Translations under genes and position numbers: made by a program
Notes under the pieces: generated by a model
Seen by the model: the letters and a program-made list of their open reading frames with translations, nothing else
Told to the model about the DNA's origin: nothing
Databases searched by the model: none
Assembly: GCA_033439265.1 (NCBI GenBank)
Contig: JAVTVX010000012.1
Location: 8,855,001-8,919,000, forward strand
Reading direction: 5' to 3'
DNA: 64,000 nt
DNA from: Dillenia suffruticosa
Taxonomy: Eukaryota > Streptophyta > Magnoliopsida > Dilleniales > Dilleniaceae
In this document: positions 1 through 11,676 of the stretch, one piece after another
How positions within the stretch are numbered: position 1 is the first letter of the stretch
Layout of the letters: every line of letters starts with the position of its first letter

Positions 1-249
1 GCAAATCCCACATGCTTGCACTTGTTGCACCTGTCCTACAACCAACCTTTCCAACCTTTCCACCACAGAAGTTAGTGCATCCAATTTGTGATCGAGGGAA
101 TGAATACTTATCTCATTAATGCTTTTTGAGACATCATGTTATTTCTCAAAATGTGCTGCATTTGTTGTCACATTAAGAAAATCACTGTAAAAAGAATTTT
201 TATTAAAATTAGAGAATAATAACTCTCTTACAGTTTTTTGAGTAGCCAT
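1..249 (-). pseudogene. Ty3/gypsy gag remnant, N-terminus to zinc knuckle
   Basis: Read on the minus strand from an ATG at 249, one frame runs to the window edge with a single in-frame TAA near 133-135. It begins MATQKTVRELLFSN, continues through a heptad-like stretch (LDALTSVVERLERLVVGQ) and reaches a CGIC pair at the edge, which looks like the start of a CCHC zinc knuckle. A MAxQ(R/K)T(L/V)xEL start followed by a late CxIC knuckle is usual for plant Ty3/gypsy gag. The spacing is far too short for a complete gag, so the central capsid domain appears deleted. It lies 122 bp downstream of a primer-binding site and LTR of matching orientation. The family call is inference from motifs and context. 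Confidence 0.6.
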
Positions 250-370
250 ATCTTTGTGTCTAATATGCTTCTTTTCTATGTCCACAATTTCCGACAAGTT
301 TCATGCAAAGGGTTAGTATTGAAAATAATGAGAAAATAAAATTTAAAAGAAATAAAACACTTAACACTAT

Positions 371-389
371 TTCCTAGCAATGGTGCCAA
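371..389 (-). other. Primer-binding site of minus-strand Ty3/gypsy element
   Basis: The minus strand reads TTGGCACCATTGCTAGGAA, a decayed form of the TTGGCGCCGTTGCCGGGGA primer-binding site common in plant Ty3/gypsy elements. The changes are mostly C-to-T or G-to-A. It sits 4 bases inside the proposed LTR edge. Confidence 0.7.
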
Positions 390-393
390 AATT

Positions 394-1757
394 TGGTGGA
401 TATCAATCCAATTAAAAATAAAATTTTTCTACTTCAAACAATATGAGTATAGTACAAGTAGAGTCGTATCCACAAGAAATGATGAATTTTTCTCTTTTAA
501 AAAAAATAAAAATGTGGTGGGTAAAATTATCTAAAATTAACAAAATCAATAAAATTAATTAAAATAAGAAAATTAAATACCATTAATTAAAAGGAAAAAT
601 ATTAATGAAAAGAAATGCTAATCAAAGGAATTATTTTCATCCTGATTTCATGTGATTGATCATCATCTATCTAAAAATTTTAGTAATCATAGATAAATTG
701 ATTATAATTTTTCAACAAATACCGAACAACCAATCTCTTTTTACTTCATCGATAATTAAGAGAAACTCTTTAATTATTTTCTTAACCGAAAGACAACTGT
801 AGATAAATTCTTAGGATTTAAAGTTTTGATAGTATTAAAATTGAGAGAGACCCAATTTTAAGTGACAAACACACAACAGGATTGTTGAGATTAGATTATT
901 TAATTCCATGACATAAATGTCATTCACCGCTACATTAAAACTAACAAATAATTACGGATTTGTGATTTCAGTTGATTATAAATTATTCTAAAACTATTAA
1001 ATATTGACCACTATTCAATAAACTCTAGAAAATCATATTCCATAAAGTACAGAAATTAAATAAATACATATAATATGTTGAATTAATATACTCAATTAGA
1101 TCTCACAATCATTGAAAATTAAGGTTTTAAAAAACCTTTTACTAGAAAAATAAATTAAAATGAATTCATAATAAATAGAAAACTCACAAAAATTATTGAT
1201 TGATGAAAAGAAGGTGAAACTACGAAGCAAATGTTTTTTCCCTGCTGCAAGTGGGTGCTACTTCCTTGGGGGCTGCCTCCCCCAAAAACACTTGTCAAAA
1301 GTCAAGAAAACGCACATATATACGTGTCCCTATGTGTTGTCGGCTACAACCCTAAAATATATTAGAGGAATTTTTTTTTTTATTTTTTACCTTAGGAAAA
1401 ATTATTCAAATCTTTAAAAGATAATATTATAAAAATTTCAAATACAAGAAAAATTTCTAAAAGATAAAATAATTTGAGATTTATATTTTTAAAAATTTAT
1501 TTTCCTAAATATTAGGAATGAAATAAAAATCTTCAATATTTCTAATTCCATCCAAATTTTCTTTTGAATGTGCAATTGAGAAATGAAATTTTACTGCATT
1601 AAATCTTTAAAATTCTTGCATTGTCTCTTGTATTCAACGTGTCTACGTGCTAATGAAAGAACATTGCTATCCAATTTTTTCATTCTTTGCATATTTGCTC
1701 TAATTTAACTCATTTTTCTTCATTTTCCTTAATAAACCTCTTCTATCAATCCTAACA
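394..1757 (-). mobile_element. 5' LTR of minus-strand Ty3/gypsy element
   Basis: On the minus strand the LTR ends ...ATATCCACCA next to the primer-binding site. Just upstream is a TTGTGGATACGAC motif that is common near the end of Athila/Tat-type LTRs. A candidate start is TGTTAGGATTGATAG at 1757. The sequence is A+T-rich with no convincing ORF; the stretch of 73 codons at 1196-1417 is probably chance. The second LTR would lie left of the window, so the outer boundary is not confirmed by an LTR pair or a target duplication. Confidence 0.55.
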
Positions 1758-1839
1758 TGTCAATTGTCTTAAAATATATATATTAATATAATATATATAC
1801 TAGAAGTTTTAGATGAAACCTTTCTTTCAAAGGTCCAGG

Positions 1840-2409
1840 AGTACTTGATTTTATTGATGACAGCCAGCCATGTCCTTCCCCTACTATTGTAAGTGATTAG
1901 CTATCTTGCTTAGATTCAGCAAGATCATCTTTTGATCAGCACACTCAATTGCCTCTCTCTCTTCTAAAGTTCTACATCATCTTGTTGATTGCACAACGTG
2001 CAAAAAGCAATCTGAGATATACTTTGAGTGTGTCTTAACCTCTTCTCGGATTATGTAGTTGCATGGTGCTTTTCATGACCTCATGCAAAACGATGACACC
2101 ATCGCAGTGTATTTTCAACAAGCAAAGCCATATTTTGATAAACTTGCATCGGCAGGAAGACCCCTCTCTCTTACTGATTTCAGTCATTATTTGACCGGTG
2201 GGTTGCGAAGTGAGTGTAAAGATGTTGTTACTAGTTTAATAGCAAGGTAGAACCTGTTTCCTTTCAAGAAATCGAAAGTTTGTTATTGAGTCATGGATAT
2301 TTAAACAAGGGATTAGATTCTTCTGTTTTTGGTCCTTCTCCATCCTCTGACATCCACAAGCGGGGTCAGGATTTTGTTGAAACAGATATGCCTGGCCGGG
2401 GGGGGGGGG
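1840..2409 (+). pseudogene. Copia gag (UBN2-type) fragment
   Basis: Broken frames give DFIDDSQPCPSPT near 1848, then from 2059 a readable run LHGAFHDLMQNDDTIAVY...FQQAKPYFDKL...YLTGGLRSECKDVVTSLIAR. After a frameshift near 2247 it resumes with EPVSFQEIESLLLSHGYL. This order is that of the plant Copia gag (UBN2/Retrotran_gag_2) domain: the RxxF-spaced helices, a GLR.E.KD motif and the LLxHExxL-like end. Both ends are cut: the left lies against the gypsy LTR, and the right stops at a run of G next to the LTR of the following minus-strand Copia. It is the target of that later insertion, and no matching pol is seen on the far side. Confidence 0.75.
2398..2409 (+). repeat. G12 homopolymer at an insertion junction
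   Basis: Twelve consecutive G residues sit between the Copia gag fragment and the LTR of the minus-strand Copia. Long G runs are rare in this A+T-rich window. It could be a slippage product or an assembly artefact. Confidence 0.9.
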
Positions 2410-2420
2410 ACTCTCAACAA

Positions 2421-2653
2421 TGGTAAACAAAAAGTATTCGAATTGCACTACTTCATTGAGTAGAACCATTGCCTATTTATAGGCAATACAATAACATACT
2501 CAGAGAATTAAGCCACTTTGTCAGACGCGTGACAGTTAGCAAGAAACATGCATGACTCTAACTATAAAACAAAAAAAATAGAAAAGAATACAACAACAGT
2601 AGCAACATCTTCTGACTTCTTCAAATTAACTGAATTTAAATCAACTTTCTACA
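2421..2653 (-). mobile_element. 3' LTR of truncated minus-strand Copia
   Basis: The minus strand begins TGTAGAAAGTTGATTT straight after the polypurine tract and can be followed to ...TTTGTTTACCA. About 233 bp is a normal length for a small Copia LTR. A TATA box lies at 2473-2482. The outer edge is an estimate because the partner LTR is absent. Confidence 0.65.
2469..2488 (-). promoter_or_regulatory. TATA box within an inverted repeat in the LTR
   Basis: The minus strand reads ATTGCCTATAAATAGGCAAT: a good TATA box (CTATAAATAG) that forms the centre of an 8-bp inverted repeat. Its position about 170 bp into the LTR suits a U3 promoter. Confidence 0.6.
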
Positions 2654-2664
2654 CTTCCCCTTGA
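2654..2664 (-). other. Polypurine tract
   Basis: TCAAGGGGAAG on the minus strand abuts the TG start of the LTR, the position of the plus-strand primer in Copia elements. Confidence 0.7.
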
Positions 2665-3912
2665 TTCAAATTCATATACCCCCAGCTGTAGCCTCAGATA
2701 TTCATGTTTATCCTTAGGCAGTGATTTTATAAGAATATCTACCCCCTGCTCATCAGTACTACAATGCTTTGGAGTAATAGTTTCTTCTGCCACGAAGTCC
2801 CATATGAATGTGCCCTTTTAATCAACATGCTTGGTCCTCCTATGGTACACACGATTCTTAGTCATGGTAATAGTTGATTTGTTATCACAATAGATTTCTG
2901 TAGCTCCTAGCTGATTTTGGCCTAGATTGCTTGGCATGCTAAAGTTGTTGCGGCCATATATTCTGCTTCCGAAGATGATAGGGCAACTATAGCCCGCTTC
3001 TTTGAACTCCAAGTTATTGCTTCTGATCCAAGAATAAAGATGAATCATAAAGTGCTCTTCCTGTCTTCTACACAACCTGCCCCATCACCATCTATAAAGT
3101 CATGTAATTTGAATTCTGAAACTTTGCAATACCAAATTCCAAAATTTGTTGTTCTAGTGATGTAGTGTAGGATTCTCTTGGCAGCTCCAAGATGATGCTT
3201 TGTGGGGGTGGGGCATAAACCTAGATATCACCCCAACTGAATATGCAATGTCAGGCTTGGAATGTGTTAAATAGATCAATCCTCCAACCAAACTTCGTCT
3301 TTCATTTGCTGTTTTTGTTCCATCATTTACCTGAAATTTCTCTTTCAAATTCAACGTGTGGGAGTAATCTTGCAATTTAGCATATTGAATCTCTTCAAGA
3401 GATCAGTTGCATAATTCTTCTATGAGATAAGAACACCACCTTCAACCTGTTTTACTTCTATACCAAGAAAATAATGAAGCATTCCAAGATCAGACATTTC
3501 AAACTTCTTCATGATTGACTAGAATTTGCTTACTAGAGCTGCAGATGATCCCATATATATCATATCATCAACATATAAACAAACACAGAGAATATCATTA
3601 CCTTCTCTTTTAGTGTACAGAGTGGCTTCATTTTAGTTTCGTTCAAATCCATTCTGCAAAAAATAGGAATCAATATTCCCTACCAATCTCAGTGAAGATT
3701 GTTTTAATCCATAGAGACCCTTTCTTAATTTGTATACACATGCTCCTTCCCTTGAATTTCAAACCCTTCAAGCTGCGAGATATAGACCTCTTCTTCCAAT
3801 TCTCGATTTAAAAATGTAGACTTTACATCAAATTGATCGATTGACCAACTTAATTAAGAGCTACAGTCAAGAAGGTTCTTACTATCTCAAACCTTGCTAT
3901 AGGTGAAAATAT

Positions 3913-4024
3913 GTCTTCAAAATTAATTTCTTTTTTTTTGGTATACATTGCCCGAGCCTATTACATAGAGAGGGGGAAGGTGCCACTTGAGCCGAAACTC
4001 ATTGGCGTCTTCAAAATTAATTTC
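3913..4024. repeat. 18-bp target-site duplication pair flanking the SINE
   Basis: GTCTTCAAAATTAATTTC occurs at 3913-3930 and 4007-4024, with no mismatch. Removing one copy plus the insert restores the continuity of the Copia sequence. Confidence 0.9.
3931..4006 (-). mobile_element. Short SINE with A-tail
   Basis: A 76-bp insertion interrupts the Copia RT. On the minus strand it starts CGCCAATGAGTTTCGGCTC, contains AAGTGGCACC (box-A-like) and ends in a run of nine A after GTATACC. Exact 18-bp repeats (GTCTTCAAAATTAATTTC) flank it at 3913-3930 and 4007-4024. An oligo-A tail plus a long perfect duplication is the signature of LINE-mediated (target-primed) insertion. No clear box B is visible, so it may be 5'-truncated or a very short SINE family. 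Confidence 0.8.
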
Positions 4025-5595
4025 ATACTACTGTGAATACCCCTTTACCACCAATCTTGTTTTATGCTTTTGTATACTCCCATCAGCATTGTATTTGGTT
4101 CGAATGCCCATTTTACTCCTATAGCTTTCTTTTCTTCAGGAATTTTTACCAGATCACATGTTATATTCTTTTCCATGGCTACCATCTCCTTTTCCATTGC
4201 GTTATTCTGTTCCTTCTTTTTTTTTTTACAGCTTCTTTGAATGTTGTGGGATCAGCAACGTACATGGCACGAGTGGCTTCATAGATGTTCCTTAGGGATT
4301 CGTACTTCCATGGCTGCTCTTCTTCATATGAACTTTGTAGGGGAGATGATAAAGTGCTACTTTATCTTGAGTTTCTAGACCTTGAAGTGCCTGAAGCACC
4401 TGGTGAAATCGGAGGAGGTTGGATCTACTACTGCTCATTAATCACGATGGCTTTGTTCTCAGCTTCTTCGTTTGTGTCAAACCGAATTCCACTTTCTTTA
4501 CTTTCATGCCATCTCCATCTGCCCTCCTCATTAAACGAAACATTCCTGTTTATAATCACTTTTCCATTTCCAGTTATAAAGTCTATATGCCTTGAATTTT
4601 GTATAGTATCTAACAAAAATACACTTTGTAGCGTTTCATCAAGTTTGCTATGCTTTTGAGAATTAATTAGTACATATGCAATATAGCCTAAAATCCTTAA
4701 ATAGGTTACCCAAGGCCTTCTACCAAACTTCATATGGGATGCAATCTGTTATTGCTCATGTTGGAGATATGTTCAGTAGATAAACTGCAGTTGCAATTGC
4801 TTCTCTCTAGAGCTAAGTTGGAAGTTCCTTTTCCTGCAACATGCTTCTGGCCATTTCAACCACGATTCGATTCTTCCGCTCTGCTACTCCATTTTCCGAT
4901 CCTTCGAATTCCACTCTCATCACAGAACAAAATAAACTAAGATGTGAATTCCCCACTTCTATTAGTTCTTAGGGCTTTAATGTTTCTCCTACTCTGCTTT
5001 TCTACAAGGACTTTAAACTTCTTAAAAACCTCAAGAGCTTTAGATTTTGCCTTTAAAAGATAGAAGCAACTCATTCTACTACAATTATCAGTTAATAACA
5101 TAAATACTTGCTTCCACCAAGAGAAATAGTTTTCATGGGACTGCATATGTCAGCATGTGTCAAGTCTAAAATTTTTGGTGGTCTCTAAACGGATCCTTCA
5201 GGAAATAGTCTCCTACTTTGCTTGCCATTGACACATGCTTCACATATCTCCAAAGATTTAATATTGGGAAGTCCCGAACCATCTCTTTCTGCTGTAGTAG
5301 CTTCAAACTTCTGTCATTGAGATGGCCATAACGTAAATGCCATATCTTTGACTCCTCTTTTTCGCGTACTACCATTGCATGATATTGGCAATAGCTGTAT
5401 TGATAGGAAAGAGCTTATTTGCGGTCGTGCTTGCTTCCACCACTACTTCTTACGATTTCCTATCTTTAATCACACATGAATTCTCTTCAAACAATACTGA
5501 GAAGCCCTTAGTTAAGAATTGCCCAACACTCGGTGGGTTCTGTAAAAGTTTTCTCATTAAAAAAAATTACTTGCATAGTAATTGGAGAAAATAAT

Positions 5596-6448
5596 GCAAT
5601 AATGGAACTTTGTCAATTCATGCATAAGAGCCTTAAAGTCATGATTTTATTTGGTATAATTACGATCTACTTTAAAAAATTAATTTAGTAGAGGGAGGTA
5701 TCATTATTATTTGTTTTGTATGATAACTCTCTCCCCCACATATTAGATAATTATTTAATTCAAAAAATTTAAACTAGTGAAGCGAAATATTATACATTCA
5801 GAACGTCCCAATTTTATATTATTTTTATATTTTGTGTAATTACCATTCACTCTAGAATTTTAAACTAATGAAGCGAAATATTATTAATTATTTTATATCA
5901 TATTCCAGCTTATGTTTCACAAGTCAACACGCAGATCTGATTTTTAACTTATGTTTTCACATGCATCTACCATTGTTTTGGAGATGCATGTGAAATGCAC
6001 TAATAAAATCTCATAAAACCAAGTTATTTCCAACCTACTTGTGCAGGTTGTGCCTACCAAGACACTAATGTGCCTCTGTCTCTAGCTGTTACGTCAAAAT
6101 AATAAAAATAAGCCCCAGCAATAACAAAAATGAGATTCACACTTTTATCAACGTGAACAAAAAATAATAAAGCAAATAGTGTGTCTTTAGAGTTCACGAA
6201 AAAGGACTAATAGTCTCGTCCAATATTTATGGGTTATGGTGCGTTTTAGTAATTTTTTTTGGGACTTTATTTAAAAAAAATAAAAATGCATGACTTTTTT
6301 TTTTAAAATATTTTTTGGGACAAAAAATTTTTTAAAAAAATTTTCAAGAATTTCCAAAATTTTCAAAATATTTTCTAAATCCAAAATTTGAAAAATCATG
6401 CATAAAATTTGTTTTTAAACATAATTTTATATATAAGGAGAGGTATAA
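5596..6448. other. A+T-rich non-coding stretch, no gene
   Basis: No protein homology is recognisable on either strand. The phrase TTTAAACTA(G/A)TGAAGCGAAAT occurs twice (near 5768 and 5862), suggesting an internal duplication of about 94 bp. A hairpin lies at 5955-5995, and mixed A/T runs are near 6250-6340. Confidence 0.6.
5955..5995. repeat. Perfect 14-bp inverted repeat (hairpin)
   Basis: TTTCACATGCATCT at 5955-5968 is mirrored by AGATGCATGTGAAA at 5982-5995 with a 13-nt spacer. Each arm contains ATGCAT. The role is unknown; it could be the remains of a small foldback element. Confidence 0.85.
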
Positions 6449-6513
6449 CAATAACAATAATCTGAAACTTAATTCTAATAATTGAAATCGACCATTTAAA
6501 AGATAAATACCAG
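6449..6513 (-). mobile_element. 3'-end remnant of RTE-type LINE
   Basis: The segment from AACAATAACAATAA through AATCGACCATTTAAAAGATA matches, with substitutions, the 3' end of the minus-strand LINE at 25991-26055 (AACAATAACAACAATAA ... GATCGGCTATTTGAGAG). The TTG-type tail and the conserved block before it fit a heavily 5'-truncated RTE insertion on the minus strand. Confidence 0.6.
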
Positions 6514-7194
6514 AAAGATTAAGAAAAAAATTAAATAGCATTATTATCCTAGTTATCAATATAATTTCTAAAATAAATTAGGAATTAACCACAATAGTCA
6601 TAATTAAGTAGGAAATTATGTATAAAGCCATAATCACATTAGGAAAATAATAAATTTATTATGAAAATTATTTTTATGTAATGAATTTTATTTTACAAGA
6701 ATTTTTATTGTATAAAATAATAAAATTAGAGATAAATATTAAAATAATTATTTTCAAATATAGTTTACTTAATTGAAGTCTATTTTTTATGTAATACTAT
6801 AAGTGTAGTTGATTTAGTACAGGTCTAGACTGATTCCATAAAAAAGATAGGGATAAGTTTAAGACTGATTAGTTTTTAAGCTGTTTCATGTGACCTATCA
6901 TTTACCTAGAAAGCTACCTGGTACGCTAAAGAGGTTGTCTTATAGGTTAAGAAGAAAATGATAAAGTGAAAAAAAAACTAACTATTTGTAATTTCTTAAT
7001 CAGTCCACAGACATTGGCGAATGAGTTGATTTTTGTAAATTTTATCATAAAATCAAATAAATCTAATTGAATTAGAAATTTAGCTTACAAACAATTTCTA
7101 TATCATAAATTTATTTTCATATATTTATATTGGTAAACATATATTAAATACCTTATATATACTTAATAACTATCTTTATTTATTTTTGTAGTAT

Positions 7195-7950
7195 TCCAAA
7201 CTATAGATTTAAAATCAGATTTTTCCAAATTAATCGGAGGAAACTATAACGAGTGGAGAGAAATGGTCCGTCTCCATCTAGAAGACATTGACTATCCTAT
7301 AAGGAAGGACAAGCCACCTCCGATGATTAATATCAGCTCTGCAGACGAAAAGACTCTTTATAAAAAGTGGGAGTGATCTAATCGTCTAAATATTATGTTT
7401 ATAAGAACAAAATTTCAGTTGGCATCCGTGACTCGGTCAACCAACATACTAATATACGTATTCTTTATAAAGCTATAGACGAGTAATTTATGGTATCGAA
7501 GAAATCTTTGGCCAATACTCTCATTATGCAGTTCTTCTCCATGAGACTCACCATTATTCATGGTGTGCGCAAGTAGAATATGTGAATGCGGGACATTGTC
7601 GCTCAACTAAAGAATCTAGAGGTTGAGATGTGAGAATTTTTTCTTATGCCTTTTATTTTGATCACCCTCCTGTGGCCCTACAGTCCTTTAACATCTCTTA
7701 CAATATACTTAAGGAGAAATGGTCCATCAAATAATTAATGGCCATGTGTGTGCAGGAGGAAAGAAGGCTGTTTATGGAAATAAAGGAGGGATTTGCAAGT
7801 GCTCATATAGTAGTCCAAGGAAAAAAGGAAAGACAATCCAAGCAGGCACAAAAGGCTACAAAACCAAATCTAGATATCAAGGAGTCCAAGTGTCTTTTCT
7901 GTAAAAAGAATGGACATGTAAAGAAGGATTGTTTCAAGTATTATCAGTAA
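7195..7950 (+). pseudogene. Copia gag with intact zinc knuckle
   Basis: It opens with FSKLIGGNYNEWREMVRLHL and reads YKKWE before a TGA, then continues in other frames through the ISVGIRDSVNQHTNIRILYK and LANTLIMQFFSMRLTIIHGV regions, matching the gag of the copy at 50140-50680. The last open block (7738-7950) carries a CCHC zinc knuckle, CLFCKKNGHVKKDC at 7891-7932, with all four ligands present. At least five stops or frameshifts precede it. The product would be the nucleocapsid that packages element RNA. Confidence 0.75.
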
Positions 7951-10449
7951 TTTGAGACAAAATATATGGAAATCTCATTAATTTATTATGAATCTTGCAT
8001 TACTTAGATTTCTCATGATATATGGTAGATTGATTATGGTTATTCTGTCCACATTGCGAGCGCATTATAGGGCTCGTAAAATCTAATCAAGCTAGTGGAT
8101 CGTGAACAATTTATCTGTTTGGCCAACAAGATAAGCTCACGACTAAAGGGCATTGACGATTGTGAACTCATTCTATTTAACGGACATATCTTGAAATTCG
8201 AGAGAGTATTTTATATACCTAAATTTTCTAAGAAATTAATATTCGTTTCAAAAGTTGTACAACTTGATTACTCTTTCCAATTTAGTAATAAAATGATATT
8301 ATTTTTTGTTCAAATGTCATTAGTTATGGTCTATTATTGGATAGATTATATAGTATTATTTTACAAGATAATACTTGCATGAATTTAATACATATAGGGG
8401 TTAAAAGGAGTGTCATTGAGAAAAACTCTTCCAAGTTGTGGTATAAGAGATTAGAACACATTGAGGTACTTGATACCCTAAAGTTTAACTACTTTGAGAC
8501 TTATGTGGATTGTATTAAAGGAAAGCAAACCAACAAGATTCAAAAAGGTTCTAGGAATAGCTCAAAATTGTTTGAGACCATACATACGGACATTTATATT
8601 CTAGATACTAACTCGTATGGTTATAGTTATTTCATCTCATTTATAGATGACTACATATGATGCATGTATCTCTATATTTTTTGCCATAAAGACAAGTCAT
8701 CGAATGGTTTTTAAATTTTCAAGACAAAAGTAGAGAAACAATACAGTAAGCAAATAAAGGCCGTGAGGTCAGATATATGTGGGGAATGCTATGAAAAATA
8801 TATAGAGGATAGACAAATATCAAATCCATTGCAAAGCTTTTTCAGGAAAATGGGATTGTTGCCTAATACACCATATCTGGTTCACTTGACAAAAATAGGT
8901 CATTGAAAGAAAGAATAGGACCTTACTTGATATGATTAAGAGTATGATAGCTAGTTTCAAACTATCTAAATTCTTATGGGCTGAATCTCTTAAGATGGTA
9001 GTGTACATTCTAAGCAAGTCTCTAACCAAGACCATAGCCAAAACTCCCTTCAAGTTATTTAACAGTTAGAAACCTAGTTTAAAACATGTATGCATTTGGA
9101 GCTGTCTTACAGAGATAAGGGTTTACAATCCATGAAAAAAGAAATTGGATCCAAGAACCGTAAATGGATAATTTGTCGGTTATGCTAATAAGCTCAAGGG
9201 ATCTTGGTTTTATTGTCTATCCTATTATACTAGATTTGTGGAATTTAGAAATGCTAAATGTCTAGAGAATGATTTGATCAGTGGGAGAACTCCTAAAAAG
9301 GACCAATCAAGTATCCTGTCAATTTCAAGTACTAAGTTAGTTATCATCCAAAATGACCTTCAAGTTCCTATGGACATATATTAGGGTATGGATGATAGTA
9401 AAAAAATTCCACAAATAACTAACTAAGATCAAAATGGTTAACCTTCTTCTACGAAGGATGTTAAACTAATATTAAGGAGATCTACTCAAGAGAGAAGATC
9501 AGTTATACCTAGTGACTATACGGTATACCTTCAAGAGTCTAACTATACTGTCAGAATCATAGAGGACCTGCAAAAGTTTTCACAGGCAACTCTGAGAACT
9601 CAAACTTATGGCTGAATGTCATGAAAGATTAGATGGACTCCATTAGGAGCAATAGAGTCTGGGACCTTATAGAGTTGCTAGATGGGTTAAAACCCATTAG
9701 ATATAAATGGGTCTTCAAAACTAAGACTGACTCATTAGGCAATATTGAGAAATATAAGACCAGACTCGTTGCTGCTAAAGGGTTCACCCAAAGAGAAGGA
9801 ATCGAATACTCAGAAATATTTTCTCTAGTGTTTAAGAAAAATCCACTTCGTATCATTTTGATACTTGTTGTACATTTCGATCTAGAATTGTAACAAATAG
9901 ATGTGGAAACGACTTTCCTTAATGGGAAACTAGAAGAAGAGATTTATATGTGTCAACGTGAAGGATTCTCCTCTAATTGTAGTGAGCATTTGGTATGCAA
10001 CCTCAAGAAATGCATATAAGGGGTGAAACAAGTCTCCCGCCAGTGGTATTTGAAATTCCATAATATAGTCACTTCATTCTATTTTGAAGAAAATATTATG
10101 GATCAATATATATACCTCAAGGTCAGTGGAAACAGGTTTTGTTTCTTTGTCCGGATGATATACTACTTGCCACCAATGAAAATGGGATACTGTATAAGGT
10201 GAAACAGTTCCTCTCTAAGAACTTTAAGATGAAAATTTAGGTGATATATCTTATATCATCAGCATAAAAATATATCGAGATAGATCCCATGAGATCTTAG
10301 GACTATCTTAAGAAATATACATCAATAAAGTAATTAATAGATATAGGATGGTGAATTGTTCACCAAGTATAACTCTGATTGTCAAAGGAGATATGTTTAA
10401 TTTGGATTAATGTCCTAAGTTAATTTGGAAAGAGAACAGATGGCTAACA
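7951..10449 (+). pseudogene. Copia pol (protease, integrase, RT) remnant
   Basis: Pieces in order: the protease-to-pre-integrase region 8095-8382 (DCELILFNGHILKFERVFYI); pre-integrase 8337-8660 (LWYKRLEHIEVL...CIKGKQTNK), ending in ETIHTDIYILD, where integrase starts; degraded integrase 8660-9250; RT N-terminus 9633-9893 (IRYKWVFKTKTDSLGNIEKY, EGIEYSEIFSLVFKK); and RT core to 10449. The YVDD box reads CPDD near 10155, so the first half of the active site is changed. The frame is interrupted many times. The sequence stops at a 5-bp duplication and resumes at 13361 after the solo LTR. Confidence 0.8.
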
Positions 10450-11604
10450 ACCTATGTTACGTCCCGAACCGGGGTCGTGAGCAGCCACCCGTTACCCTGG
10501 ATACTGGATGTATTTTTAAAAAAAATCGGGCATAACTTCTCCATATTTCAGAGGCCTCCCAAGTATAATTTGACCTGTATAATTCACAACCATCCTGTCA
10601 ATCAAATAAAAGGGCCATCCTGGCCTCAAGGCAATGAACCAAACCACAGCAGACAACCAGGATAACACAAGACTTTTTAATTACTGATAGTTCTAGCCAC
10701 AAACCTCTACTGTCATACCCAACTAGAGTATGAGTAGCCGCGACACCGAGCGGGCCTAAAGTTTATACAATGTACAACAATTTTCTAAGTAAAAATTTTT
10801 AAATGCTTACAGGTGCCTCAATGCAAGTAAAATGTGGGAGTTTCCCAAATAATGTCCATGATTTATATAGTCATTCCTTATAAATATATACGGCAAACTA
10901 CCGACCTCAATATCATGACCTCACAGGGTCGAAATAAAATAAAGACTTCAAACTTTTATTTGAATTAAATCTCACCGTCGTGAATACCGAATCCACCAAT
11001 ATGCTACAAAAACCTCTAGAGCCTGTAACGTCACTTTATCACAGTAATCCTGTCTGAGGAAGGTAAGGAGAGGGGTGAGTATCAGAGAAGATACCCAGTG
11101 AGTGAGGGGATTAATATCAAGCATAAATAGTGTGGGTGAACCATTGGAGTGTCAAACAATATTATTTGTAACAATAATTTACATTTCACAGTAAAACATG
11201 ATATGTTTAGCAATTTGAAATCATTTAACCAATCACACGATATCAAGTATATATGCATCCATTCAAAATCAAGTATTATTAGAGCAAACAAAAAATGATC
11301 TTGACAGGGGTTAACCATGACCAAGGATAGGCGTATCGGGGGTTTTATTATGCATAAAGTTTAAAAGTCGCTCTCTACCCCGACGTTGGCCATGAGTTCA
11401 TTGGGGTTAGCTCATCATTGTGTATAAGACCCCGCCCGGTGCTAGACGGTGGCGTCACACATGTCCTCCCTTTTACGTGGGTTCAACTGGCCGCGCCTAT
11501 AGCCATTAGACATATGACCATTGCGGATACCTCCTGCAGAAGCGTATCCGGGCAACCCGGTGTCACTACAAACGTCCTTCGTAGCTACGGATTTATCAAA
11601 AAAT

Positions 11605-11676
11605 ATCATCTCATCACAAATGGGCACCTGGCTCATACAGATCATCTCATCACAAATGGACACCTGGCCCATACAG
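11605..11676. repeat. 36-bp tandem duplication inside solo LTR 1
   Basis: Two adjacent 36-bp units starting ATCATCTCATCACAAATGG differ at two positions. They are not obvious in copy 2, so the duplication arose after the two LTRs separated. Confidence 0.85.

Larger units (their letters stand above)
2421..5595 (-). mobile_element. Truncated minus-strand Copia (3' LTR plus pol)
   Basis: The 3' LTR (2421-2653), a polypurine tract, RNase H, reverse transcriptase, integrase and the pre-integrase region follow in order from low to high coordinate, as expected for a minus-strand Copia. Homology ends near 5595, at the protease/pre-integrase boundary. The gag gene, primer-binding site and 5' LTR are missing. 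It is inserted at the end of the plus-strand Copia gag fragment and carries a SINE at 3931-4006. I see no target duplication because the 5' end is gone. Confidence 0.8.
2690..5595 (-). pseudogene. Copia pol remnant (pre-integrase, integrase, RT, RNase H)
   Basis: Read from 5595 downward. A protease-distal region has NPPSVGQFLTKGFSVLFEEN. The pre-integrase domain is at 5375-5166 (IWHLRYGHLNDRSLKLLQQ). Integrase pieces follow at 5146-4937, and the integrase C-terminus at 4733-4428 (GRRPWVTYLRILGYIAYVL). RT pieces lie between about 4030 and 3154, including CVCLYVDDMIYMG near 3570-3600, so the YVDD residues survive. RNase H is at 3075-2818 with IYCDNKSTITM and HRRTKHVD; the catalytic Asp codon is 2884-2886. 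Many stops and frameshifts separate the blocks, so no functional polyprotein is possible. Confidence 0.85.

Noticed and set aside
1196..1417. 73-codon plus-strand frame
   Set aside because: Lies within the gypsy LTR; no homology and a homopolymer-rich end.
4033..4659. Two plus-strand frames of 83 and 124 codons
   Set aside because: Antisense to Copia integrase/RT on the minus strand.
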